Source: an uncultured Pseudomonadota bacterium
Lineage (GTDB): Bacteria > Pseudomonadota > Gammaproteobacteria > Methylococcales > Methylomonadaceae
Length of the DNA: 64,000 nucleotides
Assembly: GCA_903848935.1 (NCBI GenBank)
Contig: CAINHO010000050.1
Span: 1 to 64,000 of the forward strand
Reading direction: 5' to 3'
Positions within the stretch are counted from its first letter, which is position 1, and each line of letters begins with the position of its first letter. The position numbers and the translations under genes are program-made. The notes beneath the pieces were generated by a model. The model was not told the DNA's origin and did not search any database. It saw only the letters and a list, made by a program, of their open reading frames with translations. Below, in pieces: positions 9,446 through 19,304 of this stretch.

Positions 9446-9586
9446 AAAGTCTGGAAAGTATAGCAACATTTTTCAAAATTACCAGTTTTTTATCTATTTA
9501 TTTTCGTTTTTGTGCAAGTTTTGGAGCATAAATGTCAAAAATCCAGAAAAAGTACGACACCGCCAATTTTGCATAGAACTATTTTC

Positions 9587-11488
9587 TCAATACCGACTCA
9601 ATCGATGCGTCCAAATATAATCCGCCGATTGATAATAGCTCATCACGTCATTGACTAAATCTGGCTGTGTTTCGGGTTTCAAAATGTGATGCTCACCGAG
9701 CGGATCATCAACCATATCGACTTTTTGCTGAGGTGATAAATACACCAATTTGTTATCTTTGAACAAACCCAATTTTTGATAATTACTCACCAACGCTCGC
9801 CCTTTTTCGGGTGACATTTTGAAAATATCCTGCCCGTAAAATTGGCTTTCATAATTCAAATTCAGCAAACCTAAAACCGTCGGTGCAACGTCGATTTGAC
9901 TTGAAAGCGTTGAATTTTCAACCACTGGAACGTGTTTTGGAGCGTAAATAAATAGCGGAATGTGATATTTATCAACAGGTAATTCCGTTTTTCGTGCACT
10001 GCCAGCACAATGATCTGCCACCATCACGAAAATCGTATTTTCAAACCACGGTTTTGTTTTTGCGGTTTTGATAAATTCTTGAATCGCGTAATCGGTATAT
10101 TTCACCGCCCCTTCACGGCTTTGACCTGACGGAATATCAATTTTTCCTTCGGGATACGAATACGGACGGTGGTTAGTCGTGGTCATAATTTGAAAGAAAA
10201 ACGGTTTATTTTCGGCAAAATCTTTGTCCGCCTCTTTCATTGTGCGATTAAAAATCACGTCATCCGACACGCCCCACGCATTTTTAAATGTCATTTCTTC
10301 GTTGGTAAATTCAGTTTGATCAACAATTCTAAAATCGTTGCCCGAATAAAAGGCATTCATATTGTCGAAATAGCCGCGCCCACCGTATAAAAACGCCGTA
10401 TCGTAGCCGCGCTCTTTTAAAACGTGACCCAAATTAAACAGTCTTTCATTGTCAGGACGTTTCACAATCGATTGTCCGGCCGTGGGTGGAATCGATAACG
10501 TCAACGCTTCCAAACCTCGAATGGTGCGCGTTCCCGTCGCATAGAAATTCGTGAACAACGCACCTTCTTTAAACCATTCATCCATAAACGGCGTAATTTT
10601 TTGCGTATTGCCAAATTTGGTCAAGTAATCCGCACTCAAACTTTCGACCGTAATCAAAATAACATTTAAGCGTTTTTCTGCGCCTTGCCCTTTGATTTCA
10701 CGCTTGATGTTGTACAAACCTTCGCCATTTGCACCGAGTTCGGTTTTAATTTTTGCCGATAATTGCGCGTCATCACCCAAACGATAAAACTGGCGATAAT
10801 CCAACTCGTTCGTGCGAAACGCGGAGAAAAATTGATACGCGCCATTTGCCGCGACTTCGTTTAGATAAGTATTTTGTGAGAATTGATACGTCGTGCGACC
10901 AATGGCTAAATAACTAATTACAGGCAATAAAAATAAAACACCTGCAATTTTTGCACGTCGTTTGAAACTTTCAACCGCATAAAATGTCACGGCTAACGTA
11001 CTTTTCACCAGCCAAAAACTCGCAATTGAGATTATTAAAATTCCCGTTAACAACTTGCCGAGCGAATACGATTCGATGATATTTTGAACGACTTCATGTG
11101 TGTAAATTAGATAATCGACTGCAATAAAATTAAAGCGCACACCAAATTCATCCCAGAATGTCCATTCGGAAAGAATCAGAAAAAATAGTCCGTACAAATT
11201 TAGCAGAAAGCTCGAAAACACGAACCATTTGTGCCATTTTTGTTGATACCAACGATTCGGAATAACCAATAAATAGAGCGTAAATGGAATCAATAAATAG
11301 CTGTAAAACGCCAAATCATGAATCGCACCTAGCACAAATGCGAACGCTATTTGATAAAACGGCGTGTCGATGTCTGTCCATTGTTTCACCAATAACGCCA
11401 CACGCAATACGGCAAAAGCTGCCAGGTTAATCAGTAAAAACAACCCTAAAATGCAAAACCGTGATCGTGAGAATAATGCTAGACGCAT
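9587..11488 (-). CDS. LTA synthase family membrane sulfatase-fold protein
   Basis: 633 residues. The N-terminal part has about five membrane helices (to near residue 210). The rest is an extracytoplasmic alkaline-phosphatase/sulfatase-fold domain. ILITVESLSADYLTKFG carries the metal-binding Glu, the nucleophile Thr lies in YATGTRTIRGLEA, and MVADHCAG matches the C-terminal Asp-His metal site. This is the architecture of lipoteichoic acid synthase and of phosphoglycerol transferases such as OpgB. In a Gram-negative it may transfer phosphoglycerol or phosphoethanolamine to periplasmic glycans or lipids; the substrate is not known. It is the last gene of the long tldD-dapF operon. Confidence 0.8.
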   Translation of the reverse strand: MRLALFSRSRFCILGLFLLINLAAFAVLRVALLVKQWTDIDTPFYQIAFAFVLGAIHDLAFYSYLLIPFTLYLLVIPNRWYQQKWHKWFVFSSFLLNLYGLFFLILSEWTFWDEFGVRFNFIAVDYLIYTHEVVQNIIESYSLGKLLTGILIISIASFWLVKSTLAVTFYAVESFKRRAKIAGVLFLLPVISYLAIGRTTYQFSQNTYLNEVAANGAYQFFSAFRTNELDYRQFYRLGDDAQLSAKIKTELGANGEGLYNIKREIKGQGAEKRLNVILITVESLSADYLTKFGNTQKITPFMDEWFKEGALFTNFYATGTRTIRGLEALTLSIPPTAGQSIVKRPDNERLFNLGHVLKERGYDTAFLYGGRGYFDNMNAFYSGNDFRIVDQTEFTNEEMTFKNAWGVSDDVIFNRTMKEADKDFAENKPFFFQIMTTTNHRPYSYPEGKIDIPSGQSREGAVKYTDYAIQEFIKTAKTKPWFENTIFVMVADHCAGSARKTELPVDKYHIPLFIYAPKHVPVVENSTLSSQIDVAPTVLGLLNLNYESQFYGQDIFKMSPEKGRALVSNYQKLGLFKDNKLVYLSPQQKVDMVDDPLGEHHILKPETQPDLVNDVMSYYQSADYIWTHRLSRY

Positions 11489-11491
11489 GAT

Positions 11492-12004
11492 TTAAATATC
11501 CATGAACAGCATCGGAATGCCATAAGTCAAAATGAAATAACTGAATGCCAAGGTCAAACTTTTTCCAACGTTGTATGCAAAAAAGCGGCGCAAAATGTAA
11601 GCAACAATCGCCAAATACCAGCTCACTAAAAATACCGCTAAACTAATTCCAACCAGTTCATGATATTCATAATGCAGCGTGATGAGCCAGAAATCTAACA
11701 CTTCGCACAAAATTGCCAGCACCATTATGAAGTTTTCACAGACAAAAATGGCAGTAAAAACGCGCTGAAATAACAAAATATTTTTATGGAAAAATAAAAA
11801 CGTCGCTACCGCTGAAAACGCCATCACCGCCCGCAATGAAACTTCCAATGAACCGTCGGCGAAATCCGCAATTAAGCCTTCGACGATAATGCCCGAAATG
11901 AAATAAAAAATAACCGTATTATAAGAAAAGCTACGGCTCGGCATTAAATCCGTTGGATCGCTTTTGAACAAACAGAGTTTGAGATAAGAGGTGAGTAATG
12001 GCAT
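11492..12004 (-). CDS. Hypothetical inner-membrane protein
   Basis: 170 residues with about four to five hydrophobic helices (near 28-45, 55-75, 82-100, 115-135 and 150-168) and no recognised family motif. It lies 8 bp after the DUF484 gene and 3 bp before the LTA-synthase-like gene on the same strand, so it is co-transcribed with both. A partner role for the downstream membrane enzyme is an inference from spacing only. Confidence 0.6.
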   Translation of the reverse strand: MPLLTSYLKLCLFKSDPTDLMPSRSFSYNTVIFYFISGIIVEGLIADFADGSLEVSLRAVMAFSAVATFLFFHKNILLFQRVFTAIFVCENFIMVLAILCEVLDFWLITLHYEYHELVGISLAVFLVSWYLAIVAYILRRFFAYNVGKSLTLAFSYFILTYGIPMLFMDI

Positions 12005-12012
12005 GGTGAAAA

Positions 12013-12804
12013 TTATTTGTCGGATTGTAAAAGAGTGATTAAACGGGTGGCGATCACTTCGCTCATTTGCGTTAAAAACAAATGTCCCATGCTGGCGTGA
12101 AAACGGGTTTCATCGCGGCTTCCGATAGCGAGCAAACCTTCTAATTCCGTGAACAACATCGGTACAATCGCACACGATTTCACGTCGTTGGCTTGAAAAC
12201 CAAACAACATCCGCGCTTGTGTCAAGGTTGGTTTGCCACAACTCGGTTTGCCCGTTCTCAATTCATCAGCAAACGGTTTTAATTCTTTGCTGTCTGATGA
12301 AACGAAAAGTCCATTTAAGTCGGATTCTGGTGCGTCTTGAATTAAACGAATTGCCACAAAATCGGTCAAAAAATACTCCGATAACACGATGTTTAAATTC
12401 GCCACTACCTCTTCTAACGTCGTCGCATCAAGCAGAGCCAAATTTAGTTTGTGCATTCGAGTCACAGCGGTGTCGTTGCCTCGCGCAATTTCAATCAATT
12501 CAATCAATTGATTTTCCATTTCTTGCGAACGTGAACGGAATAATTCTAGCTGTTTTGAAATTAACGACACCGCGACACCGCTAGGATGTGGAATGCTTAA
12601 ATGTTCGAGCAAATGAACGTGTTCGATAAAAAAATCAGGATGTGATTTCAAATAATCGGCAACTTGTGTTACGTTTATTTCAATTGTTTTTTCGGGTTTA
12701 ATTTTAACGACTTTAGGCGTAACAATTTTTTCAACGGCTTCTTTAGGTTTTACAACACGCGGTTTGCGTGGTTTTTTCGCCGATTTTTCTAATTCTTTAC
12801 TCAT
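12013..12804 (-). CDS. DUF484 family GAF-like protein
   Basis: 263-residue protein. Residues 1-40 are a lysine/arginine/proline-rich basic extension ([17 protein letters not shown]). The DUF484 core starts near [18 protein letters not shown], with the GAF-like part from about 120 onwards. DUF484 genes commonly follow dapF in gammaproteobacteria, and the order is kept here with a 4-bp ATGA overlap to dapF. Biochemical function is unknown. The basic N-terminal extension might contact nucleic acid, which is only a guess. Confidence 0.8.
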   Translation of the reverse strand: MSKELEKSAKKPRKPRVVKPKEAVEKIVTPKVVKIKPEKTIEINVTQVADYLKSHPDFFIEHVHLLEHLSIPHPSGVAVSLISKQLELFRSRSQEMENQLIELIEIARGNDTAVTRMHKLNLALLDATTLEEVVANLNIVLSEYFLTDFVAIRLIQDAPESDLNGLFVSSDSKELKPFADELRTGKPSCGKPTLTQARMLFGFQANDVKSCAIVPMLFTELEGLLAIGSRDETRFHASMGHLFLTQMSEVIATRLITLLQSDK

Positions 12805-13625
12805 AGCGCAATAAATCCTTCAAACACAGAAACTGCTGCACCCGTCATAAAAACAGGTTCACCGCGTCCCGCCCAACTAATGTTTAATTCACCGCCAGAC
12901 AATTCGACCCGCACGGTGTTATTTAACAAATTTTGTTCGATACCAATGACCACCGCTGCACACGCACCACTTCCACAGGCTTGAGTTTCACCAGCTCCAC
13001 GTTCAAACACGCGCAATTTAATCGCATTTTTATCTACCACTTGCATAAAGCCAATGTTGGCGCGTTCGGGAAAAATTTTGTGGCTTTCGAGAACCGCGCC
13101 AATCGTTTCAACAGGGGCAGTTTTAATGTCATTCACTTGTAAAACGGCGTGTGGATTCCCCATTGAAACTGCGCCAAATGCTTTTTCTGTATCATTGACT
13201 TTTACGGTATAAAAGCGGGCTTCGTGTTCTTCGGTAAGTGGAATTTCAGTAGGTAAATGTTTTGGAATTCCCATGTTGACGGTAATTAAATCGTTGTCCG
13301 TAAAAGTCAAAACCAGTTGCCCAGATTTTGTTTCGACCACGATTTCGTCTTTATCGGTCAATTTTTTATCGCGCACAAATCGCGCAAAACACCGTGCGCC
13401 ATTGCCACATTGTCCGACTTCGCTGCCGTCAGCGTTGAAAATTCGGTATTTAAAATCGGCATTCGATTGATTGGTTTTTTCGACCACTAAAAGCTGGTCA
13501 AAACCAATTCCCGTGTGGCGATTCGCCATAAAACGGATTTTTTTGGGAGTCAGCGTAATGCGTTGATTGATAGCATCAACCACGACAAAATCATTGCCGA
13601 GACCGTGCATTTTGGTAAATTTCAT
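12801..13625 (-). CDS. dapF: Diaminopimelate epimerase
   Basis: Converts LL- to meso-diaminopimelate for peptidoglycan and lysine. The ORF track starts 35 codons too early. The start chosen here, [18 protein letters not shown] at 13625, gives 274 residues, the same length as the E. coli enzyme. The two active-site cysteines are in [13 protein letters not shown] (about 75) and [14 protein letters not shown] (about 215), in the symmetrical two-domain fold. It lies 14 bp after tldD and overlaps the DUF484 gene by 4 bp. Confidence 0.95.
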   Translation of the reverse strand: MKFTKMHGLGNDFVVVDAINQRITLTPKKIRFMANRHTGIGFDQLLVVEKTNQSNADFKYRIFNADGSEVGQCGNGARCFARFVRDKKLTDKDEIVVETKSGQLVLTFTDNDLITVNMGIPKHLPTEIPLTEEHEARFYTVKVNDTEKAFGAVSMGNPHAVLQVNDIKTAPVETIGAVLESHKIFPERANIGFMQVVDKNAIKLRVFERGAGETQACGSGACAAVVIGIEQNLLNNTVRVELSGGELNISWAGRGEPVFMTGAAVSVFEGFIAL

Positions 13626-13639
13626 GAGTTTTTCTATCG

Positions 13640-15082
13640 TTAAATCTGTGTTCCGCCGACGGTTAGCCCGTCGATTTTCAAAGTAGGTTGACCGACTCCG
13701 ACTGGCACGCTTTGACCATCTTTGCCACACGTTCCCACACCGCTATCGAGTTCCAAATCGTTGCCAACCATCGACACTTTTGTCAAAACGTCTGGACCAT
13801 TGCCGATTAACGTTGCACCTTTGACAGGGCGCGTGATTTTGCCATTTTCAATTAAATAGGCTTCGCTGGCAGAAAACACGAATTTTCCCGAGGTAATATC
13901 AACTTGCCCGCCCGCAAAATTTTTCGCGTACAGCCCATTTTTGACCGATGCAATAATTTCATCAGGATGACTTTGTCCAGCAAGCATATAAGTATTCGTC
14001 ATGCGTGGCATCGGCAAATGGGCATAAGATTCGCGTCGTCCATTTCCTGTTGGTGAAACGCCCATCAATCGGGCATTCAAACGGTCTTGCATATAGCCTT
14101 TTAAAATTCCGTTTTCGATTAACACGGTATTTTCGGTTTGTGTGCCTTCGTCGTCGATGCTAAGCGATCCGCGTCGTCCGTACAATGTGCCATCGTCAAC
14201 AACGGTGCATAATTCAGACGCAACTCGTTCACCGACTCGTCCACTAAATGCCGACGTGCCTTTGCGATTAAAGTCGCCTTCTAAACCGTGACCAATCGCT
14301 TCGTGCAATAAAATCCCTGGCCAGCCTGAACCTAAAACCACCGTCATATTTCCAGCAGGAGCTTCTTCGGCTTCTAAATTTACAAGAGCTTGGCGCACGG
14401 ATTCTTTGGCGTAATTTAATGCAGTATCTTGTTCAAAAAACATCGCGTAATCACACCGTCCACCACCGCCCATGCTACCTTGTTCGCGTTTGCCATTTTC
14501 AACCACGATAACCGTGACATTCAAACGCACGAGTGGGCGAACATCGGCGAGTAAATGTCCGTCTTGATTCGCCACCAAAATATGTTCGTGAACGCCAGAT
14601 AAACTAATAATCACCTCTTCAATGCGAGAATCTAAAGCGCGTGTTTGTGTGTCGAGTTGTTTGAGGAAATCGATTTTTTGTTGATCTTCAAGTGATTTCA
14701 ACGGATTCAATGCAGGATATAAAACTCGTGCATTAGTGTTGATGGCTTTCAAATTAACTTGCGCGTTCTGCGCTTGGCGCGTGATGACTTTAACATTATT
14801 GATTGCCTCGAACAACACGGGCATTTCTAAACGATCGCTATAGGCAAAACCTGTTTTTTCACCTGAAACCGCTCGCACGCCTGCACCTTGTTCGATGCTG
14901 TGATGACCTTCTTTCACAATGCCACTTTCAAGTACCCACGATTCGGAATGACTCGATTGAAAATAAATATCGGCAGCATCAACTTCTGCATTGAGCAGAT
15001 GATTCATCAATTTTTCGATGTCAGAATCTTGAATGTTGGCAGGAGCGAGAATAGCTTGTCGTGCGAGTTGAAGTAAGTACAT
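13640..15082 (-). CDS. tldD: TldD metalloprotease subunit
   Basis: 480-residue TldD, which with TldE/PmbA forms a cytoplasmic zinc protease that degrades unfolded short peptides and matures some modified peptides. The metal motif [11 protein letters not shown] (HExxxH) is present near residue 260, and the C-terminal [21 protein letters not shown] is diagnostic. Length matches E. coli TldD (481). The ATG start at 15082 agrees with the family N-terminus. tldE is not in this window. Confidence 0.93.
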   Translation of the reverse strand: MYLLQLARQAILAPANIQDSDIEKLMNHLLNAEVDAADIYFQSSHSESWVLESGIVKEGHHSIEQGAGVRAVSGEKTGFAYSDRLEMPVLFEAINNVKVITRQAQNAQVNLKAINTNARVLYPALNPLKSLEDQQKIDFLKQLDTQTRALDSRIEEVIISLSGVHEHILVANQDGHLLADVRPLVRLNVTVIVVENGKREQGSMGGGGRCDYAMFFEQDTALNYAKESVRQALVNLEAEEAPAGNMTVVLGSGWPGILLHEAIGHGLEGDFNRKGTSAFSGRVGERVASELCTVVDDGTLYGRRGSLSIDDEGTQTENTVLIENGILKGYMQDRLNARLMGVSPTGNGRRESYAHLPMPRMTNTYMLAGQSHPDEIIASVKNGLYAKNFAGGQVDITSGKFVFSASEAYLIENGKITRPVKGATLIGNGPDVLTKVSMVGNDLELDSGVGTCGKDGQSVPVGVGQPTLKIDGLTVGGTQI

Positions 15083-15124
15083 AAAACCTGTGTTTGAATG
15101 TGGCAGAATGAATCGAGAGAATTT

Positions 15125-15643
15125 CTAATGAATATGAACTTCGCGGCTTTGAACCGTGTCGCTGCGACGCAAAATATAACTGTTAGCTTTCTCACCCGTG
15201 AACTGTTGTCCATCGTCGTTAAGCTGAATCAGTGTTCCTTCGTCTTTGATCAGATATTGTTTTGTACTCGTGGTATTTTCACGCGGCGTTAAAACAACGC
15301 TCTTAGCTTCATCATCCCAAATGTACTTTCCTTTTTCGTAAAATTCTCTTGAGGATTCTTTTGCCGGCTGTGTGACGAGCAGATAATTATTGTTATCTTT
15401 TAAAGACAACGTGGCTTTAATTCCATTGCAATTATTACAAGGCAGAAAACCATAAAAAACACCGCGAAATTTCTTACTTTCTTCCACCGGATTCAAATGG
15501 TTTGCGTGTTCGCCTTCTTTCTGGTGACTAGACACTTTCGCCTCAAGAAATTTTTGTTGTGCAGAAAGGTCGGTAACTGCCATTGCTGAATGAGCAAAAA
15601 ATAACACCCCGAAAAAAATCAAAGTTTGTTTTACTGTTTTCAT
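15125..15643 (-). CDS. NlpE-like envelope protein, apparently not lipidated
   Basis: 172 residues from the ATG at 15643; the track's longer version begins at a GTG nine bases upstream. A signal peptide ends near AHSAMA. The core GVFYGFLPCNNCNGI carries the Pro-Cys-x-x-Cys of the NlpE N-terminal domain, followed by the beta-rich KYIWDDEAKSVVLT pattern. E. coli NlpE is an outer-membrane lipoprotein that triggers the Cpx response to surface contact and copper. Here no lipobox cysteine is seen, so the mature protein is probably soluble and periplasmic. It sits between dapE and tldD in the operon. Confidence 0.75.
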   Translation of the reverse strand: MKTVKQTLIFFGVLFFAHSAMAVTDLSAQQKFLEAKVSSHQKEGEHANHLNPVEESKKFRGVFYGFLPCNNCNGIKATLSLKDNNNYLLVTQPAKESSREFYEKGKYIWDDEAKSVVLTPRENTTSTKQYLIKDEGTLIQLNDDGQQFTGEKANSYILRRSDTVQSREVHIH

Positions 15644-15691
15644 AAAAATCACCCAAAAGTTGTTTAACGTTTTTTTCTGAAAATGGGAACG

Positions 15692-16825
15692 TTATTTTTG
15701 TTCCAACAAATCCACTAACATTTGCTCATAAATTTTGCTTAAAACATCTAAATCGGCAACACCAATGTGTTCATTGACTTTGTGAATGCTGGCATTTAAT
15801 GCACCGAGTTCAATTACTTGTGCGCCTGTTGGAGCAATAAATCGCCCGTCCGATGTGCCGCCACCCGTATCATCAAGCGTCTCAAAACCCGTTACCGTTT
15901 TAATCGCAGAATGTGCAGCATCAATTAACGCGCCATTTGACGTTAAAAACGGTTCGCCTGATAAACGCCACACGATTTCATAATTTAACTTATGACGATT
16001 TAAAATTTCTGCCGTGCGTTGTTTAATAATTTCAGCGGTCAATTCTGTACTAAAGCGCAAATTAAATTGCACATTCACATTGGCTGGAATGACATTTTCT
16101 GCCCCCGCGCCACTGTGAATGTTTGAAATTTGCAAACTTGTGGCAGGAAAATATTCGTTACCATTGTCCCAAACTTCACTCACTAAATCTTGCAACGCGG
16201 GCGAAATGCTATGAATTGGATTGTTGGCTAATTCTGGGTACGCGACATGACCTTGAATACCGTGAACCGTTAAATTTGCACACAGCGAACCGCGTCGCCC
16301 CACACGAATGACATCACCAATTTTTTTGTCACTTGATGGTTCACCGACTAAACACCAGTCGATTTTGTCACCCCGTTTTTCTAAAGTTTCGACGACTTTC
16401 ACCACACCATTTGTGGCTACGCCTTCTTCATCGCTCGTCAACATAATAGCGATTGAACCCGCGTGATTTGGGTGGTTCGTAATGAAACGTTCCACCGCAG
16501 TAATGAAACAGGCAATGCCGCCTTTCATATCTGCCGCGCCACGTCCGTATAAATTCCCATCACGAATTGTCGGCTCAAACGGGGGCGATTCCCACAAATT
16601 CAACGCACCCACTGGCACAACGTCGGTATGTCCTAAAAATACAAAAAGTGGTTTTACGTTACCACGCCGAAGCCACATATTTTCGGTGTCATTAAAATTT
16701 AAACGTTCATCGACAAACCCCAAAGGCGTTAAACGACTGGCAATTAAATCTAAACAACCCGCATCATTAGGTGTCACCGATTCACGGCAAATTAAATCTT
16801 TTAAAAGTGCTAACGTGTCTGTCAT
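15692..16825 (-). CDS. dapE: Succinyl-diaminopimelate desuccinylase
   Basis: 377-residue M20 metallopeptidase-fold enzyme that removes succinate from N-succinyl-LL-diaminopimelate in lysine and murein synthesis. Visible metal and catalytic motifs are FVFLGHTDVVPVG (His and Asp), GRGAADMKGG, TSDEEGVATNG (catalytic Glu and ligand Glu) and the C-terminal ELGALNASIHKVNEH (last His ligand). Length matches the family (375-380). It overlaps the upstream yffB by 4 bp, the same pair as in E. coli, and lies three genes upstream of dapF. Confidence 0.95.
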   Translation of the reverse strand: MTDTLALLKDLICRESVTPNDAGCLDLIASRLTPLGFVDERLNFNDTENMWLRRGNVKPLFVFLGHTDVVPVGALNLWESPPFEPTIRDGNLYGRGAADMKGGIACFITAVERFITNHPNHAGSIAIMLTSDEEGVATNGVVKVVETLEKRGDKIDWCLVGEPSSDKKIGDVIRVGRRGSLCANLTVHGIQGHVAYPELANNPIHSISPALQDLVSEVWDNGNEYFPATSLQISNIHSGAGAENVIPANVNVQFNLRFSTELTAEIIKQRTAEILNRHKLNYEIVWRLSGEPFLTSNGALIDAAHSAIKTVTGFETLDDTGGGTSDGRFIAPTGAQVIELGALNASIHKVNEHIGVADLDVLSKIYEQMLVDLLEQK

Positions 16826-17169
16826 AAAAAATGTTTTTCATACATTCTGGTATCAAAACCGACCAACAAAATCGCCCCATTATCAATCACGGGGCGTTTC
16901 ATTAGCGTACGATTTTGAGCAATCAACGGTAACGCCGTTTCAATGTTCGCGCAAAGCTGTTGTTGCTCTGGCGATAATTTGCGCCACGTCATACCTTTAC
17001 GGTTCAACAAAATCTTCCAATCTTCAAGCCGTGCCGCAAATTGTTTTAACAATTCCAAGGTTAAACCTTCGCTACGAATATCGTGGAATTTGTACTCAAT
17101 TTGATGTTCGTCAAACCAAAGCCGTGCTTTTTTGACCGTGTCGCAATTTGTTAAACCGTAAATAATCAT
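16822..17169 (-). CDS. yffB: ArsC/Spx-family reductase YffB
   Basis: 115-residue thioredoxin-fold protein; the start MIIYGLTNCDTVKKARLW at 17169 is preferred over the upstream start in the track. The single N-terminal active-site cysteine (NCDTVKK) and the RPVIDNG segment match the YffB branch of the ArsC/Spx family. A yffB-dapE pair is conserved in gammaproteobacteria. The biochemical substrate is not established; a glutathione-linked reductase role is proposed for the family. Confidence 0.85.
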   Translation of the reverse strand: MIIYGLTNCDTVKKARLWFDEHQIEYKFHDIRSEGLTLELLKQFAARLEDWKILLNRKGMTWRKLSPEQQQLCANIETALPLIAQNRTLMKRPVIDNGAILLVGFDTRMYEKHFL

Positions 17170-17173
17170 TGTA

Positions 17174-17425
17174 TTAGCCTTCTTCGTTATCGCCGCCAAG
17201 CAAATCTTCGATTGCTGGCAAGTCAGGTTCGGTGCGAAGACGAACTTTATAAACGTCGATGAGTTCCATTAAGGCTTGTTCCAAATCACCCAAAATTTCT
17301 TCTTCGTTTTCGAGTTCTTCATCAGGGATTTCGCCCGATTCCAAGTAATCTTGTTGGGTGTTGACCGAATCTTCAACTGATAAAATTGCGTACATCAAAG
17401 TGGTACTGGAAATATCTTTACTCAT
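17174..17425 (-). CDS. Small acidic hypothetical protein
   Basis: 83 residues, strongly acidic (GEIPDEELENEEEILGDLEQ), predicted helical, with no signal peptide and no recognised family. It ends 4 bp before yffB on the same strand and appears to be the first gene of the yffB-dapE-nlpE-tldD-dapF operon. A gcaaaacc/gag-rich leader precedes the ATG. No function can be assigned. Confidence 0.6.
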   Translation of the reverse strand: MSKDISSTTLMYAILSVEDSVNTQQDYLESGEIPDEELENEEEILGDLEQALMELIDVYKVRLRTEPDLPAIEDLLGGDNEEG

Positions 17426-17564
17426 GGTTTTGCCTCTTGGTTAAGTTAAAAAAAGATAGTAGCACAAATTTTCATGCCTTGTTTTGAGACTAAGTCATCT
17501 AAAATCACACGCTCGTTTTAGCAAATTTTCTAATGTGTCAGTCAATTATTTTACAAAGGTTCAA

Positions 17565-17963
17565 ATGAAAACAAAGGTGCTGATTTTACTTATTTTGTTA
17601 GTTTCAACGAATTCAATTGCTCATAGTGGCCGAACAAATGTGAACGGTTGTCATGTTGATCGAAGTACCAACATAGAACATTGTCACGGCAGCGATAATG
17701 AAACAATGACAAAAATCACTGAACCGACCATTGAGCAAAACAAAATGGAATCTGAAAACAAATTAACGAGCGAAACAGCTCCATTACCTTCCAATTCAAA
17801 ACCCTCAAAAGTGTTACTGGCAACATACATTTTTTTATGTATCGTTATGATTTTTGTAGTTGTTATAATTTTTGCGTTTAATGACTTACTGAAAAATATG
17901 ATGAAACTGTTTAACGCATTGATTGCATCGGTTTTTTCACTACTAAAATTTATATTCGATTAA
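17565..17963 (+). CDS. YHYH-like exported small membrane protein
   Basis: 132 residues from the ATG at 17565, which has AAAGG seven bases upstream; the track's earlier start adds 27 residues without a signal. A signal peptide ends near SIAHSG. Mature residues HSGRTNVNGCHVDRST..EHCHG resemble the YHYH motif seen in small secreted proteins, with paired His and Cys that could bind metal. A linker rich in Ser and Pro leads to a long hydrophobic helix (about 82-104) and a second hydrophobic end. Function unknown. It is convergent with queC. Confidence 0.6.
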   Translation: MKTKVLILLILLVSTNSIAHSGRTNVNGCHVDRSTNIEHCHGSDNETMTKITEPTIEQNKMESENKLTSETAPLPSNSKPSKVLLATYIFLCIVMIFVVVIIFAFNDLLKNMMKLFNALIASVFSLLKFIFD

Positions 17964-17984
17964 CAAGTTGAATCGATGTGTAAT

Positions 17985-18665
17985 TTAGCACTGTGATGAA
18001 TACCGTGTTGAATCTTCGATACCCGCCACTAAAAACCCCGTTTTTCGTAATCGGCACGCATCACACGTTCCGCAGGCTTCGCCGTTTTCGCTAGCAGAAT
18101 AACACGAAACGGTTTGTCGATAATCCACGCCCAATTTTGTCCCTGCTTCGATAATTTCCGCTTTGCTCAAATGAATTAACGGCGTGTGAATTTTAAACGG
18201 TTCACCTTCAACACTGGCTTTTGTCGCCAAATTCGCCATTGTTTCAAATGCCGCAATAAACTCAGGACGGCAATCAGGATAACCCGAATAATCGACCGCA
18301 TTCACACCAATAAAAATATCTTGCGCGTGCAAAACTTCTGCCCAACCTAAAGCCAACGATAAAAAAACCGTATTTCGCGCGGGAACATAAGTAACCGGAA
18401 TGCCAGTTTCCAACGTTTGCGGTACGGGAATATCCGCATCCGTTAACGCGCTACCGCCAATTGAACCTAAGCCCAAATTTACGACTTTACGCATCACACC
18501 ATAATCAGCGGCAATTTTTGCACCTGCTTGTAATTCCGCTTTATTACGTTGTCCGTAATCAAAACTCAGCGCAAAACACTTATAACCTTGCGCTTGTGCC
18601 ATTGCCAAAACGGTTACAGAATCCAAACCGCCTGAAAGTAAAACGACTGCTCTTTTGTGGTGCAT
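17985..18665 (-). CDS. queC: 7-cyano-7-deazaguanine synthase
   Basis: 226-residue ATP-dependent enzyme that converts 7-carboxy-7-deazaguanine to preQ0 for queuosine in tRNA. The PP-loop is [17 protein letters not shown]. The C-terminal zinc cluster is formed by cysteines in TVSCYSA and [12 protein letters not shown]. Length matches the family (about 225-231). It lies 3 bp after queE and ends the tol-pal to que run. Confidence 0.95.
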   Translation of the reverse strand: MHHKRAVVLLSGGLDSVTVLAMAQAQGYKCFALSFDYGQRNKAELQAGAKIAADYGVMRKVVNLGLGSIGGSALTDADIPVPQTLETGIPVTYVPARNTVFLSLALGWAEVLHAQDIFIGVNAVDYSGYPDCRPEFIAAFETMANLATKASVEGEPFKIHTPLIHLSKAEIIEAGTKLGVDYRQTVSCYSASENGEACGTCDACRLRKTGFLVAGIEDSTRYSSQC

Positions 18666-18668
18666 TGA

Positions 18669-19304
18669 TTATTTTCCTTGTGCGTCTTGCCACAAGAGTT
18701 TGTGAAGTTGAATTTGAAAGCGCACCGGTAGTCTGTCCGCTAATATTTTTTCGGCTAATTCGGTTGGATTTTGCGGCGGCACAACGGGTGAAAATAAAAC
18801 GTGACAACGTTGCGCTAAATCGTAATCTGCCATTATTTTTTTTGACCAGTTGTAATCATCGTCGCTAGCAATCACAAATTTCACCTGGTCTTTTGTAGTT
18901 AAAAATTCGATATTTTCATAACGATTTTTTTCAACTTCGCCCGAACTCGGTGTTTTTAAATCCATGACTTTGACAATTCGGCTATCGACTTTCGAAACGT
19001 CTAACGCGCCGCTGGTTTCAAGCGAAACGTTAAAATAATTGTCAGATAATTGCGTTAATAATGCTAAACATGCGGGTTGTGCTAACGGTTCGCCACCTGT
19101 GACACAAACGGTTTTGCAATCGTATGTTTTAATTTCGGCAAGAATATCGATAAGAGACATTTTCACCCCGCCTGAAAACGCATAACTGGTATCACAATAA
19201 TTACAACGTAATGGACAGCCTGTTAAACGCACAAATACTGTCGGTAAACCAACTGTGTTTGATTCGCCTTGAAGGGAATAAAAAATCTCGCTAATTCGTA
19301 ACAT
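18669..19304 (-). CDS. queE: 7-carboxy-7-deazaguanine synthase
   Basis: 211-residue radical SAM enzyme of the queuosine pathway. The iron-sulphur motif CPLRCNYCDTSYAF (CxxxCxxC) lies near residue 32, after the typical EIFYSLQGESNTVGLPTVFVRL start. VTGGEPLAQ is the SAM-binding GGE region. It follows cpoB with no gap and precedes queC by 3 bp, the standard gammaproteobacterial order. Confidence 0.95.
   Translation of the reverse strand: MLRISEIFYSLQGESNTVGLPTVFVRLTGCPLRCNYCDTSYAFSGGVKMSLIDILAEIKTYDCKTVCVTGGEPLAQPACLALLTQLSDNYFNVSLETSGALDVSKVDSRIVKVMDLKTPSSGEVEKNRYENIEFLTTKDQVKFVIASDDDYNWSKKIMADYDLAQRCHVLFSPVVPPQNPTELAEKILADRLPVRFQIQLHKLLWQDAQGK

Noticed and set aside
13626-13730. Extended N-terminus of dapF in the ORF track
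   Set aside because: Arg-rich and not family-like; it overlaps the tldD end. [13 protein letters not shown] is the standard dapF start and gives 274 residues.
17464-17564. Possible leader peptide or riboswitch before the YHYH-like gene
   Set aside because: No stable stem or known riboswitch pattern could be seen in the short AT-rich stretch.
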